64,000 nucleotides of DNA from Amaurobius ferox (lineage: Eukaryota; Arthropoda; Arachnida; Araneae; Amaurobiidae). Under the pieces are notes generated by a model that was not told where the DNA came from, searched no databases, and was given only the letters and a program-made list of their open reading frames with translations. Within the stretch, counting starts at the first letter, position 1; each line of letters starts with the position of its first letter. Below, in pieces: positions 42,985 through 55,130 of the stretch. The stretch is taken from NCBI GenBank assembly GCA_951213105.1, contig OX578142.1:120685354-120749353 (forward strand), written 5' to 3'. The translations under genes and the position numbers were made by a program.

Positions 42985-44590
42985 TTTTCTATGGCATATG
43001 CTTGCATTTCAAATCTTTATAATAAAAAATGTAGCCTTCTTGAAATCCCATATAAGAAAAAGTATCTTCTTTTTCAGTTTCTAGAAAATTCCATACTCTC
43101 ATCATGTTTAAATTAAACACACTTCGAAAAAATGAAAATGGCATATGTAAATGATGTCACATGCAGAAAGATCATTATGTAAAATGGCACATACCGTATG
43201 AAGTCATATAATAAAAGTGCTACACAAGCATAAATCCAGATTTTTTTTGTGTGGGGGATAGGTGGAACAATTTCTGATGAACATAACAATAAGTTTAAAA
43301 TAAAACACATTTATAATTGATCACTAATTATATATTTTAAATGACTTTGTTTATTTTTTGATGATTTAAATTTGAAAACACTCTATTTACTTTCAATAAT
43401 TTAAGAAATTTTGCTTGCATTTCAAACCTTTATAATCAAGAATGTAGCCTTCTTGAAATCCCATATAAGAAAAAGTATCTTCTTTTTCAGTTTCTAGAAA
43501 ATTCCATACTCTCATCATGTTTAAATTAAACACACTTCGAAAAAATGAAAATGGCATATGTAAATGATGTCACATGCAGAAAGATCATTATGTAAAATGG
43601 CACATACCGTATGAAATCATATAATAAAAGTGCTACACAAGCATAAATCCAGATTTTTTTGTGTGGGGGATAGGTGGCACAATTTCTGAAGAACATAACT
43701 ATAAGTTTAAAATAAAACACATTTATAATTGATCACTAATTATATATTTTAAATGACTTTGTTTATATTTTGATGATTTAAATTTGAAAACACTATTTAC
43801 TTTCAATAATTTAAGAAATTTTGCTTGCATTTCAAACCTTTATAATAAAGAATGTAGCCTTCTTGAAATCCCATATAAGAAAAAGTATCTTCTTTTTCAG
43901 TTTCTAGAAAATTCCATACTCTCATCATGTTTAAATTAAACACACTTCGAAAAAATGAAAATGGCATATGTAAATGATGTCACATGCAGAAAGATCATTA
44001 TGTAAAATGGCACATACCGTATGAAATCATATAATAAAAGTGCTACACAATCATAAATCCAGATTTTTTTGTGTGGGGGATAGGTGGCACAATTTCTGAA
44101 GAACATAACTATAAGTTTAAAATAAAACACATTTATAATTGATCACTAATTATATATTTTAAATGACTTTGTTTATTTTTTGATGATTTAAATTTGAAAA
44201 CACTATTTACTTTCAATAATTTAAGAAATTTTGCTTGCGTTTCAAACCTTTATAATAAAGAATGTAGCCTTCTTGAAATCACATATAAAAAAGAGAACCT
44301 TGTTCTTCAGTTTTTAGAAAATTCCATACTCATCAGGTTTAAATTAAACACACTTCGAAAAAATGAAAACGGCATAGGTAAATGATGTCATATGTAGAAA
44401 GATCACTATGTAGAATGGCTCATACTGTATGAAATCATATAATGAAAGTGCTACACAAGCACAAATTCAGAAAAAAAAATGGGGGGGGGGGGATAGGTGG
44501 CACAATTTCTGATGAAAACATAACAATATGTTTAAAATAAAACACATTTATAATTGACTACTAATTATAAATTTTAAATGAGCATACATT
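42985..44590 (+). repeat. ~411-bp tandem repeat, about four copies
   Basis: Landmarks such as CTTGCATTTCAAA, CACACTTCGAAAAAATGAAA and GGCACATACCGTATGAA recur at spacings of 413 and 410 bp. The first three copies are nearly identical; the fourth (from ~44228) is more diverged and has a longer G run. The three near-identical minus-strand frames of ~64 codons (43113, 43526 and 43936) are products of the repeat, not genes. Confidence 0.92.
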
Positions 44591-45479
44591 TCGCAATACA
44601 TTAAATGGCAAAAGTTGGAAAAAGCATGTTATTTTAGAAGATGACCTAACAACATATATAAGGAGCTTAAATTTTGAGATGGCCCATATCCCCCCTCCCC
44701 CCCCTGGATATGTCCCTGGTGCCACACACCATAATTGGCTGGTCATCCTTTCATTTGGCTACAAATATTTGAAGGTAGATAAAGTACACAAGTACCAAAA
44801 TATTTTGTGAAGTTTTTAACAATTTATATTCTTCAATATAGTTTATAATCAATGATTACTGTCTTTCTGTGATGGCTACCATCAAGATGCATGTGTGCAT
44901 AAGGAGCAATTGCATACAACAGGGTTTCAAAATTATCTCTTAACTCAATGTCCTCCAAATATGTAAGTCTTAATTCACAAATCTGGATGATCAAGCTTCA
45001 GGGCAAGATTAGCTTGCACCCACCAGGAAGAGATCTTGCTGATATTTACCACGGCTAAACTCAGTTTCTCCAGTAACCCTGAGATAAGGCTGTACCATTT
45101 TGCCTTCAGATTTTTTAAAGAGCAGCTCTCAGGATCCTCAGATTATAGCACCAGTTGAGAGGAACTAGACATGGAAACAACATAGCTTTCAAAAAGAACA
45201 TTTATGAGCGTGTATCTGATAAGTTAGTTGCGTTTTATAATAAGTAATAAATTTAATATACTCTAATTATTTTATGTTATATTTATAATGCACTGAAACA
45301 AGAATTGCAATACAATTTAAAAACTTTTCCACATATCTAATGCAATTTTTTGTCAAATATCTTCAGTGCAGATTTTAAATATCTCTCTTTATCTATATTA
45401 AAAAATGTTAGGCTTTCTAAATATAGTTTTTGATTTAACGCTGCACATAATATATATATATATATAATAATCGTCCAAC
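44591..45479. other. AT-rich stretch, no gene seen
   Basis: Contains a C-rich patch near 44690-44710 and a TA run near 45452-45466. Nothing else recognised. Confidence 0.4.
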
Positions 45480-46745
45480 GTTCCAGATCCTCCTCCCTCG
45501 GTGACTTAGCAAGCTGAATCTTATTTTTGCATACTTATAGTATTGACAACAGGACAGAATCGTATGGAGCATGATTTTCAACTTTTTCCTTCGGGTGGAC
45601 CACATAGGGAGGACAAAAAGTATTTCAAGAATCTCCCCTCCTTATAGCCCAGAAGACTGAATGCACACTTATAGTATAGACTGCGGAATAGAACCTAACA
45701 CAGCAAATTTTCGATTTCCTCTCCCCAAGATCGGAGAAAATGAAGATTTTTAAAAGATTGTACAAACCTGCCAAAAGCACCCCCCACCTCCTGGTGAGTT
45801 AGGAGTCTGAATCTTATCTATAGTATTAGTCTTGAAAACTGAATTATTTCAAACTTATAACATCTATAATGGGATAAAACTTAATGGGGTGGTTGTGGGG
45901 GCTCAAAGAGTCTTTCCAGATTTCTTTTCTGTGAGTGGATAAAATGAGGAGGGAGTCTTTTCAGAAGCTCCATTCTCTTGTAACCTAGAAGACTGAATCT
46001 TTGCATACTTATAGCATCGACCAAGACACAAAGCCTAATGGAGGTTTATGTTTCGATTTTACTTCCCCTGAGGGAAGAATACAGAAGGTTTTTGAAAATT
46101 CTTTCCAGACCCTTGAGTGGCCTCTCCTTTCTGGTGATCACCTAGAAGGTTGAATCTTATATTCGCAACTTTATAGTATCGACTATGAGACAAAATTTAA
46201 TGGAGCCAGATTTTTGATTTCCCCTCCCCTGAAAGCAGGGGGGGAGGGAAGAAACTTTTTCTTTTTTTGATAAGACTTTTCAGATCCTCCAGAAGCCCCC
46301 TCCCTGTGACCCAGAAGGCTGAATATCCTCATTGTACACTTATAGTTTCGCTCAAGGAACAGAACCTAATGGAGACAAAGTTTCGATTTCTCTCCTGAAG
46401 ACAGAATGAAAAGTCCTTTCAGAAGCCTGTGGTAATTTTGAGGACTGAATTATTGCACACTTATAGCATCGATCATGGGATAGTACTTAACAGTAGGGAG
46501 GGGGCTTGAAAAGGCTTTCCAGACCCTCCAAAAGCCCTCAGTGATCTATAAATTTTCTTTACTTTTCCTACTCAAAAGTGTAAGATAACTGTTTGAACAG
46601 CAAGAACATCATCCAATTTAGACCAGAACCCAATGGGGTTGCAACTACTGGGTTTGTACCATCCTTCCCCTAACCTATCACCTCTCGAATAAACTGACCA
46701 GAAATATTGAAACGATGTGCACTTATAGTACTGACCACTCAACCT
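45480..46745 (+). repeat. Degenerate ~130-170-bp tandem repeat, eight to nine copies
   Basis: A recurring block GAAGACTGAATC, then CACTTATAGTATCGAC, then ACAGAACCTAATGGAG recurs. CTTATAG-type landmarks lie near 45534, 45673, 45814, 46005, 46171, 46341, 46459 and 46721. Unit length varies and identity is low, which marks an old array. Confidence 0.65.
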
Positions 46746-48900
46746 AACATGTTAGATATAAGAGTTCTGAGCTATAGTCAAACATTTTTTATTACGGGGC
46801 GGGTGGGAATTTTTGAATCTTTCTTAGTTTGTATGATTTCAATTTTTTTAGATTTAGTTACTTAGAGAAAGATGGGTCACAATGGGAGAAAAATATAAAA
46901 TTAAAGCAATTTAAAACATTTGATATTATAATTATAAAAAAAACTTATAAAAGAGAATAATTTACAATTAAAAGAAATGATGATTGAAAATTTCGAGAGG
47001 GGGTGGGGTGAATACCCTCTTACTAGCTGCGGTTTTTTAAAAAATATTTTCTTTCGTGTAAAGATGGCATTTGTTGAAAAGGCCTTAGTCAAGACAGCCG
47101 ACATTCTTTGAAGAATCTGAAAAACACGCAGAAAGTTGTTTCTAGACAAAACTTCAACCTTTAAAAAAGATATATATATATTAAGGGATCTATAAAAAAT
47201 AGTTAAAAATAATGTTGGATAAAATTAGAACACAATATAATAAACTAACGGACATAAGATCTAGAGTTTTAAATATATTTTAACAGTGATTAGCAATTCA
47301 ATGAGAGAAGAGAGAACTAATTAAAATCCATTTCAAGATGCTAATATGTAAATGCCAGTAAGTTAATAATAGTATATCATTTAAAAGGAAAGGACACAAA
47401 AGTACATGCTTCATCACAAAGAAAAACTATAAAGTTTAAAATTTCACAATAAAATTAAAACAAAAACTAATCTGTATATTAGTTAAGCTATAAGCACATA
47501 CATGAGATAAAAAAAGAATAACGAAAAAAGAAATTATTTTTGCATAAAAACAGATGAAAACCCAAGCAAATTTCTACAACTTCAATAGACTACAATGTTA
47601 AATCTCCAGATTTAGGCACCATCCATCGCGTGATGTCACCGAAATCTTGAGAAGGAAAATCTATTGTTTTCAAGGAGAATGTTATAGCCTGATATCAAGA
47701 TGGCAGGGCTGTCGTCGGGGCATCAAGTTTAGCCTTGTATTTATCTGACGTGCTAATGGCGGAGAAAGACTTTTTTTAAGCTGTTTGGCAAGTTTGACTC
47801 TGACAATATATATTAGACTTGCTTGAAATTGGACTTTAAAGGGTTCAGATGATGTTTTTGTTATGCAAATTAAATTTTATTATTATATACATAATTTTTT
47901 TTCAGTTTTAAGTGTTTTTGAATACATTTATTGAAAAATTTTTTTTTCCTATTTGGGATCAACTTATACAAGATTATTTGATTTTTTCTTCTGAAAGTAA
48001 GGGGTCTTCTTATATGTGAAGTCGACTTATACATGAGTACATACAGTACTACTCACTAAGGTTAAAGATCCGGTATTCTTATACTAGTGAGATATGTTTC
48101 AATATTGTGAATCTCTCAATCAGTTTTCTAGAGGCAGAAGGAACACTTGATTGATTTTATCAATTTATGCTTAACTTATATCTAGGGCTTTCTTTCTGCT
48201 AGTAAGAGCTGGTACTCATACTGGTTAATGTTGGCTATGTACCGGTAAATAATTTGAATATTAATCTGTAGCTGGTATGCAAAAAATTTACAGCTTCATT
48301 GTTGAGTAGCACTGAAGATGCATTGTTCTCCATCAGCAGAGTCAGCTGACTTCTGTGATCATTTAAGCCTAAAGAATATGTAAATTCTTTATTTCTTCAG
48401 GTTTATTATCTTAATACTAACACAAAAAGTAAAGAAAGAAACTGGTATAAAGAAAATTTCAGTAACATGTCTAAAATGTACATTAATATGCATAATATTT
48501 CTTTCTTTCTAATTTAGAATGGTAAAATTAAGCATTATTCTGTATTTAGACGTGTAAAACAAGCAAAAATTAAACAAGATAATAAATACCCCCCACCCGT
48601 CGTTTATTGCTTGTAAATTGAATACAGTAAAAACTGGTTAAAGGGATTACTCTAGGGAATAAATAGTAGTGGTCACTGTGCGAAAGTGGTATGGTCACTA
48701 TATCAGGTTTCATCGTACTTCCAAAAAGAGATTCACACAAGATTTTTAGTAATTATTAAATCAGGAAGGAATTGTAGCCTTAAACAGACAAAATCAAATA
48801 AAAAATACCAGTTTATTTTGCAGTATGTGTTTGTGTGTTTAGCTTAATAAGTTTGTGTGTTTAGCATTCATAATGGTGTTGTAAACATGTGATTTGGACT
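46746..48900. other. AT-rich stretch with repeat fragments
   Basis: Holds a CpG-containing patch near 47620-47780 and a fragment ending GTCGACTTATACATGAG (near 48020). A pogo-end-like ACAGTAAAAACTGGTTAAAG lies near 48624. No gene was recognised. Confidence 0.4.
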
Positions 48901-48914
48901 CAAACACAATGTGC

Positions 48915-49760
48915 GAATGTTCTCTTCACAGACGAATCAAGATTTGCCCTTCAATTGGTCAATAGATGTGTACTAGTCATTGTTGAACACACTTTTGGTC
49001 CTGATAGTATGATGGTATAAGCTGGCTTTTCATTTAGAGGCCGCACCAATCTTTATGTTTTCTCAAGGGGCACAGTGATAGTATGGAGGTATTGCATTAA
49101 AGTCCTTAATCCCTATGTCAGACATCATGGAACTTTGTCTCCTCATAGTCCTGACACTCCTTTTACCAGTGGGGTAAATTAATCTGTGGCTAGGCCAGTT
49201 GCTAATGTGATTTGGTCCTTGATAGCGATTCTAGGTGGTGGAGAAGAGCAGGCCCTTTATGACCTGTTTCCAGACCCGTTGGCGACTGGGGTTGAGTCTC
49301 GACAGTTTGCCTTCACCCTGCCTGGTGAATGGTTCAGCCGACCCTTGCTCAACTGGGCGTGGTCTCGTTTGGTGGCAGATAACACCCTTTTCTTCCTTCC
49401 CTTGTAGACAGCATAAACTCCCACGTTGCTGCGGCGGGTTGAGGTAACCTGTCCCTAAGTTAGACATCATGCAGCTGTAGTCAGTCTGTATTTGTTCACT
49501 CATCCAGATAGAGCAAATCTAGTGGAGGACTACCTTCAGAGCAAAAGGATGGAGTGGCCAGCTATTCCCTGGATCTTAATCCTGTCAAAAATGTTTGGGA
49601 TGTGCCCAAGAGAACTTTTCTACCTATCTACCCCACCCTTCAAGAACTATAAACTGCTCTTATACAGGTATGGCAATCATTGTTCTCTCTCATCCTGAAT
49701 ATCTTGATTGTAGGGATGAATCATTGTTATCAAGCCTGTATCAGGGTGTGAGGGCAGCCA
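48915..49760 (+). pseudogene. Tc1-like transposase, catalytic domain, broken
   Basis: Remnant of a second Tc1 family. LFTDESRFAL near 48920 contains the first catalytic D. GFSFRGRTNLYVFSRGTV and LNPYVRHH follow up to 49129. The gene is then cut by a ~323-bp insertion and resumes near 49472 with ANLVEDYLQSKRMEWPA, an ILSKMF region and a degenerate C-terminus to ~49760. Stops and frameshifts are numerous. The helix-turn-helix domain is missing. Confidence 0.75.
49130..49452. mobile_element. ~323-bp insertion with 19-bp direct repeats
   Basis: The flanks CCCTATGTCAGACATCATG (49111-49129) and CCCTAAGTTAGACATCATG (49453-49471) are target duplications with two differences. The insert interrupts the Tc1 frame after HH. 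It is GC-richer than its surroundings and contains GGTTGAGTCTC, a weak B-box-like site. A retroposed SINE is likely; no A-tail is visible. The overlapping small frames here are not genes. Confidence 0.6.
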
Positions 49761-49849
49761 TGTAGTGGCCTCCCTATGTATCATTGATTGTTTATACTCT
49801 TTATACATCATTCTGTTATAGCAATTCTATGAAAAGTAAGATGTATGAA

Positions 49850-50385
49850 ATTGGATATTTCAACTATATTCTTGAAATCGGAAATTTTTTTTCATATTTT
49901 ATGAAAATATAAATCAAACAATGAAAAAATGAATGTTGTGGATCGTTCAGTTGAAATAATTTGAAACTGAACATGGATGGAAATGGATGCTTTTGAATGG
50001 TTCAACAATATATGGGAATGCAGTCTTTACCCGTGATATTGCAAATAAAATATAATCAATATTTAATGAAAATAAGAATTAATAGTGAAACATAATACAA
50101 AGAAATGAATGTTTTGCATTTTTCAATTGAAATAATTTGAAACTAAACATGGATGGAAATAGATGCTAAAGTAATTTAAGCACTCAAAATTGCAGTTACA
50201 AAATAATCAATATTTTATGAAAATATTAATTAATAATGAAACTTACTATGAAATAACAAATTATGTGCATAATACAGAGAAATAAATGTTGTACCTTTTT
50301 TTATTATAATAATTTGAATTTCACCTCTTTTAATTAAATTAAATTAAAACTAAACATGGATGGAAATGGATGCTTTTAGATACAT
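49850..50385 (+). repeat. ~176-bp tandem repeat, three copies
   Basis: TTGAAATAATTTGAAACT followed by AAACATGGATGGAAATGGAT recurs near 49950, 50125 and 50345. The third copy has a ~25-bp insertion. Confidence 0.7.
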
Positions 50386-51102
50386 TGCAACAGACTGAAA
50401 AGATAAAAAATCAGTAAATTAAAAATTGTAATGCTTAAAAAACTGCCAATTATTTCAGTCACCAATGATGCAAATTTTGCATAAAAAAATTTGGCATTTA
50501 TCTGTAAATGTAATCATGACTGAAAATTGACTAAATGGATTATAAAGGAAAGATTTATATAGCCATAATGACAGCAAAGTGAAAATAGCGTGGTTTTGTG
50601 GAGATGCGAGATGAATATATGGAGGAATCAAAATGGCATCTGTAGATATTCACCAAATGTTTGGAAATAAAAAATGGCACCATTTTCTGTAACATTTTGA
50701 AGGGTCTTCACAACAAACTTTGAATATCAGCAACTGATATGGAAAATCCACAACAGTTGGCATCTCTGTATATGTACAAAAATGATGTGTATATACAATA
50801 ATGTGGTGGGAATTATTTTATGTAATGACTAGTAACAGGACCGACAAGACATAGAACAAGACGTGGATGCAACAATAACGATTGATTGCTATAAAGGATT
50901 TTATTTCCCTCTATTGATCCTATATATAAAGTTGATGAAAGGCTTAAACGCCACTAGATATATTAGGGGTGCTGCTATTATTAGGATATATATACTCAAT
51001 ATTTATTATGCTAAATTCACATTGGCAATGTCTTTAATAATAAAGATCTTGACTCCCAAGAGGAAATGCTTTATTGAGAATATAACTACAATACTTTCTT
51101 GC
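50386..51102. other. AT-rich stretch, no gene seen
   Basis: The frame at 50863-51123 has no recognised domain and runs into the palindromic element. Confidence 0.35.
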
Positions 51103-51327
51103 AGGTATATGTCAGTTAGGTGACTGCAATTGTTTAAAGGGTGTTTTTAGCTCCCTTTCTCGGACCAAAAGTACATACTCTTAACAACTGCTAAGAATAA
51201 ACTGCTGGCAGTTGAAAGCAGTTTGTTCTTAGCAGTTGTTAAGAGCACATACTGTTGTTTGGGCCTGAGGAAAGGGGTTAAAAACACCTTCGAAACAATT
51301 GTAGTTACCTAGCTGACATATGGTTGT
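51103..51327. mobile_element. Palindromic element, hammerhead-like family, copy 1
   Basis: The arms 51103-51207 and 51215-51327 are inverted copies around CTGGCAGTTGAAAG. Shared motifs are GTCAGTTAGGTGAC, CAATTGTTT, and CTTAACAACTGCTAAGAA with its complement. The right arm reads CTGAGGA (51265-51271), a hairpin AAGG...CCTT, GAAAC (51292-51296), AATT and GTA: a hammerhead-like order with the palindromic CAATTG in place of CAGCTG. Stem I pairing is weak. Confidence 0.55.
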
Positions 51328-51962
51328 TTTCTTTAAGGAAGTATTATAAATTACATTCTTACAAAAGCAGCAGTTTTAATTATTGTGACCTTATTGAGAT
51401 TTTTAAAAAATTTAAATGAGTATATTAGTTACTTAATTTTAAAGCACCATTTTGTGTGATTTTCGGTTCCTTAGCAATCAAAAATATTATCACAGATACT
51501 CCATCTTAACATCATTGGAAGGGTTCACCAAATTCCCTTTCAAAACAGTTTTGAACAGAATCCATACCAGAGATAGCCAAATTTTTATGAATTTAAAAAT
51601 AAAATACACTTTTATGTTTTGAAGATGTAATCAATTTTAAAATTTCAAGATAGAAAAATTCACTGACAATCTTCAAAAATTAGCATTAGATAAATTGAGT
51701 ACTACACAATGCCCCATAACAAAAATTATATTTCTGGAGTCATATGTTCATTTATTATAATTTTTATAAGGCATTAATACATTGTAATTTTCCCCGTCAT
51801 TGTTCGAAGCACTGCAGTTTCTCATTGTTCAGGACACACATATTGCACCAGAATGCAGTCATGTTAGAAAAATGCATAGTATCTCGTAGTTACAAATCAC
51901 AACAAATAAAATTGCTGCTTGTGAAAATATAATTTTCTAATATTTTTTTGAAGAAAATAGGT

Positions 51963-52066
51963 GCAAGTCAGTTAGGTGACATACAATTGTTTCAAGGACA
52001 TTTTAAGCCCTCTTCTTCAGGTCAAAGAAACAGTGTGCACTCTTAACAACTGCTAAGAATGATCTG
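51963..52066 (-). mobile_element. Hammerhead-like family, copy 2 (one arm)
   Basis: Minus strand: CTGAAGA (52020-52014), GAGGGC...GTCCTT stem, GAAAC, AATT and GTA. CTTAACAACTGCTAAGAA lies on its plus-strand right. Only one arm of the palindrome is present. The minus-strand frame at 52003-52188 is not a gene. Confidence 0.5.
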
Positions 52067-52192
52067 CGATATGGCATGCAATGAGAAATTTGGACAGATT
52101 CAGTTAGTACCCACACGGCAACCTGGTGGTTTAAGCCGGCTGAGGGTGGAGGACCAAAGGGGTTGTATCCGCCACTAAGTAAGACCACAACT

Positions 52193-52208
52193 CGGGCAGC
52201 AAAGTCAG
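52193..52208. repeat. SINE target-site duplication, left
   Basis: CGGGCAGCAAAGTCAG, identical to 52496-52511. Confidence 0.9.
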
Positions 52209-52495
52209 TTGTTGTTGTTGAAACCCAAACCGTCCGACCTACCAGAAAGGTGTAAGGTAACTATTTAGACGGTCGGGAAGTGCCACCCAATTTAGACCGG
52301 AACCCAGTGGGGGAGGCATCCACAGGGACCGTACCCTCCTTCCCCTACCACCAACCTCTCGGAAGGACTTTCGGACCCACATGTTTAACGTGATCGTACT
52401 CCGCATGAACATGGCGGCAGTTTTGGCAGTGGCTGGAATCGAACCCGGGCCTACCGAGTGCAACACCAGCGCGCTAACCAATGGGCTACCGCGCC
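52209..52495 (-). mobile_element. SINE with a tRNA-type head
   Basis: A 287-bp retroposon with a perfect 16-bp duplication. On the minus strand it begins with a tRNA-like head: TAGCCCATTGGTTAGCGCGC (A box) and GGGTTCGATTCC (B box). The same body as the 5S-headed SINE at 11668-12057 follows, and it ends in a (CAA)n tail. Pol III transcription from the A and B boxes is expected. The minus-strand frame at 52239-52505 is not a gene. Confidence 0.9.
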
Positions 52496-52511
52496 CGGGC
52501 AGCAAAGTCAG
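52496..52511. repeat. SINE target-site duplication, right
   Basis: Second copy of CGGGCAGCAAAGTCAG, at the tRNA-head side. Confidence 0.9.
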
Positions 52512-53794
52512 TGGAGCAATTCACCAGACATGAGCCAGAAGGTGGGCCTGAAGAGTCTCCTATGGATCTGGGGGTATGGTCATAAAAACCAGTCTCTCCC
52601 TGCAACTTGGAAGAGTCTTCTTAAGCCCAAGTGGGAACTTCCGGGAACAATCCACAGATTTGTATATCTTCTTAGAGGAGGTGGGTCAGAGGCTACAGAG
52701 CCAACGCCCTACACACTGAAGAACCCTCCCTCATAGGGGAAGAGAAATTTGGACAGAGCAAGAACACTTAAAAATTTGCTAGCGGGTGGCATCAGCCATT
52801 GAAAATGAAACCTAAACAATCATATCAACACAGGCAAATAAAGGATCCCTGTTCTCAAAGACAAAGATGCGGGAAGATGGACTGAAAGACAGCATTGAAA
52901 CGTAGAGAAAAAATATATGAACCGTTAAATTACTGGTAAAAAATGAAAGAATTTTGAGAGAGGAAGAAATAGATAAACAAATCCTTGTAAAGGAAGAAAG
53001 ATAGAAAATTACAGGAGAATGAGGCATTAATTAAGAAGAATATTACTAAAAATAACCAGTTTTGGAAGTTAATTTCATCAATCAAACAACTATAAAAATA
53101 CCAGTGGTTGAGACTAGATCAAAGAATATAACAAAGAATGAAGGAAAACTGGTTTCAGAAACTATATGAGTTAACTTTATCAACTAAATGAAAGTAAACA
53201 TTGATTAGACTACTCAAATATATCAGTGAAGGCTGGAATTAAAAAAAATATAAACAAATTGAAATAAAAACAACCGGTTTTAGGAGCTATATGAGCTAAC
53301 TTTTCATGATGTTAAGATGTGTATAACGAATATTTTATAGACACATACTCTATGCTGATACCCGTGGGTGAGTCGGAAGGTCTGGGTCATTCTACACATA
53401 TACTCTGGCTACTAAGATATAAGAAACTGCATATGTATCATTAACAAAATTATTAAAATTCAAATAAACAAAAACTCCTAATTAAAAAACAAGTACAGTG
53501 GTAGTGTGGAGAAACAACTGGTTTTGAAGGGTTGCAATTCATTATTTTCAAATAACTATATGAACAAAGTGACAGTGTATATTAGCTAAGAATATGAACA
53601 AAATATAAAGAAGTAACGAGTTACGGAAGCTATATGAGTTAATATTTAAAGTCAAAGATGTGTATGGAGGACATTTATCCAGTCTACAAAGACATAAAGA
53701 ACTGCTGATTTATCATTTACAAGACTGTCACACTTCAAGTAAATAAAAGCTTATTCCAAAAAATCTAGTTCAGATGTAGTATGGACGTGAGCAA
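52512..53794. other. Stretch with no gene seen
   Basis: A-rich sequence with loosely repeated phrases (AACTGGTTTT, TATATGAGTTAAC near 53150, 53285 and 53620) that suggest an old duplication of a few hundred bases. A SINE-tail-like fragment lies at 53365-53390. Confidence 0.35.
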
Positions 53795-53990
53795 TGGTTT
53801 GTGCCATAGAAAATTATTTTTACATGCTTTCAAGGCATATTAAGCTCTCTTCCTTAGATAAAAAAAAAATAGTGTGCACTCCTAACTGCTAAGAAAGTAT
53901 GTCACGGCAGGCAAAGAAAAATTCAAACACAATTTAATTTAGCAAACAGATTTGTCACCTAATTGACCAATGCCTGCTTTCTTCAAGGGA
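53795..53990. mobile_element. Hammerhead-like family, copy 3 (decayed palindrome)
   Basis: Left arm (minus): CTAAGGAAGAGAGC, a GCCTTGAAAGCATGTA end and a CTCCTAACTGCTAAGAA block. Right arm near 53955-53990: TGTCACCTAATTGACC and CTTTCTTCAAGGG. It belongs with 51103-51327 but the hammerhead core is mutated. Confidence 0.45.
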
Positions 53991-54984
53991 GTATTAGAAA
54001 AGTAATATGCACACAAATCTTTCATGTTTTACAATTAGTTCTGAATCCCATGTGTTGATGACTGCATATATTATTTGAAGATGTGGTTTGATGTTTTATT
54101 ATTAATTACTTTTATATATTATCATTATATTTGATTATACATTTCTGAGAATTTCATTTTGTTTAAACTTGGGTATTTATATTTTCTACTATTGATACAA
54201 TATTTTGATTAATGTTTTTTGTTATATGGTTCATGATATTTCATTAATTTGTGCTATTTTGATTATGTTACATAATTTGTAAGATTGTTTAATGAAATTT
54301 TATTTTTTAACCAGCATTGTCCAACATTTTAAGTAAGGATACATTTATCAATATTAGCCCAGTCGTCCTTTTAAAACTTTAATGAATGAATTCAATGGAG
54401 AATAACTGCTTTAAATCCTGGGCAAAGCCGGGTAAATTTTGGAGTACAAAAGTAAAATTTGTAGTATAATTTGTTAATAAAAATTATATTAAAGCATCAC
54501 ACTTAAAATAATCATGTTAGAGTGTGTCTAGACTGAGTCAAATTTTCAATTCTGCATATTTCAATGAAAATCTTAAGTTATCTATTGCTTAGATTAGAAC
54601 ACATATTCAGAATGAAAAGAAATCTATTTTGTCTGACAAAATAAGAATTTTAAAAGTAATTGATGAGTTTTTATTTTTGATATCTTTAAAAAATGATGAT
54701 ACAAAAAAAGTTACACATATGAAAGTGAAATTTCTTTCTCTAGAGCTCATGCAATTTTATGATATATTAAATAAAATAAATAAATAAAATATATATATAT
54801 AATAATTAAAAAAAAAAATTGTGTTCACTTTAGATTTAAAAAAAATGCAGGATACTTCTAAATGAGGGCATGTGTTTTCAATTTAAAAGGCACTTCATAA
54901 CATGGGATTATCAGATTTTTTACATTTTGTCACTTGCTTTTGAGATTTTAAAGACTCAGCTTTTCTTTAGCAAAGGAAGCTTAC
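53991..54984. other. AT-rich stretch, no feature seen
   Basis: Very AT-rich, with a TA/A-rich low-complexity patch at 54775-54850. Confidence 0.35.
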
Positions 54985-55130
54985 CATTAATGGGGGGAAA
55001 AAAGGGCAGGCCAATTTTTTCAGTTTTAAAAAAGAGCCAGGTTCATTTTTTAGCTTTAAAAATGGGCAGGGTGCATTTTTCAGTTTTAGAAGAGGGCTCA
55101 TTTTACAGTTTTCAAAAAGGGTAGAACAGC
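54985..55130 (+). repeat. ~30-36-bp tandem repeat, four copies
   Basis: Repeated order GGGCAGG.., CATTTTT, CAGTTTTAAAAA at about 55000, 55035, 55065 and 55095. The frame at 54870-55124 owes its last 40 codons to this repeat. Confidence 0.7.

Noticed and set aside
43113..44130. Three near-identical minus-strand frames of 64-65 codons, apparently a small gene family
   Set aside because: They are spaced by the 410-413-bp period of a tandem repeat and the non-coding parts are equally conserved, so the frames are by-products of the array.
45480..46745. CRISPR-like array
   Set aside because: Units are long, variable and degenerate with no uniform repeat and spacer pattern, and the sequence is eukaryotic.
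52422..52495. A functional tRNA gene on the minus strand
   Set aside because: A and B boxes are present, but it lacks a complete cloverleaf and is the head of a SINE with exact target duplications.
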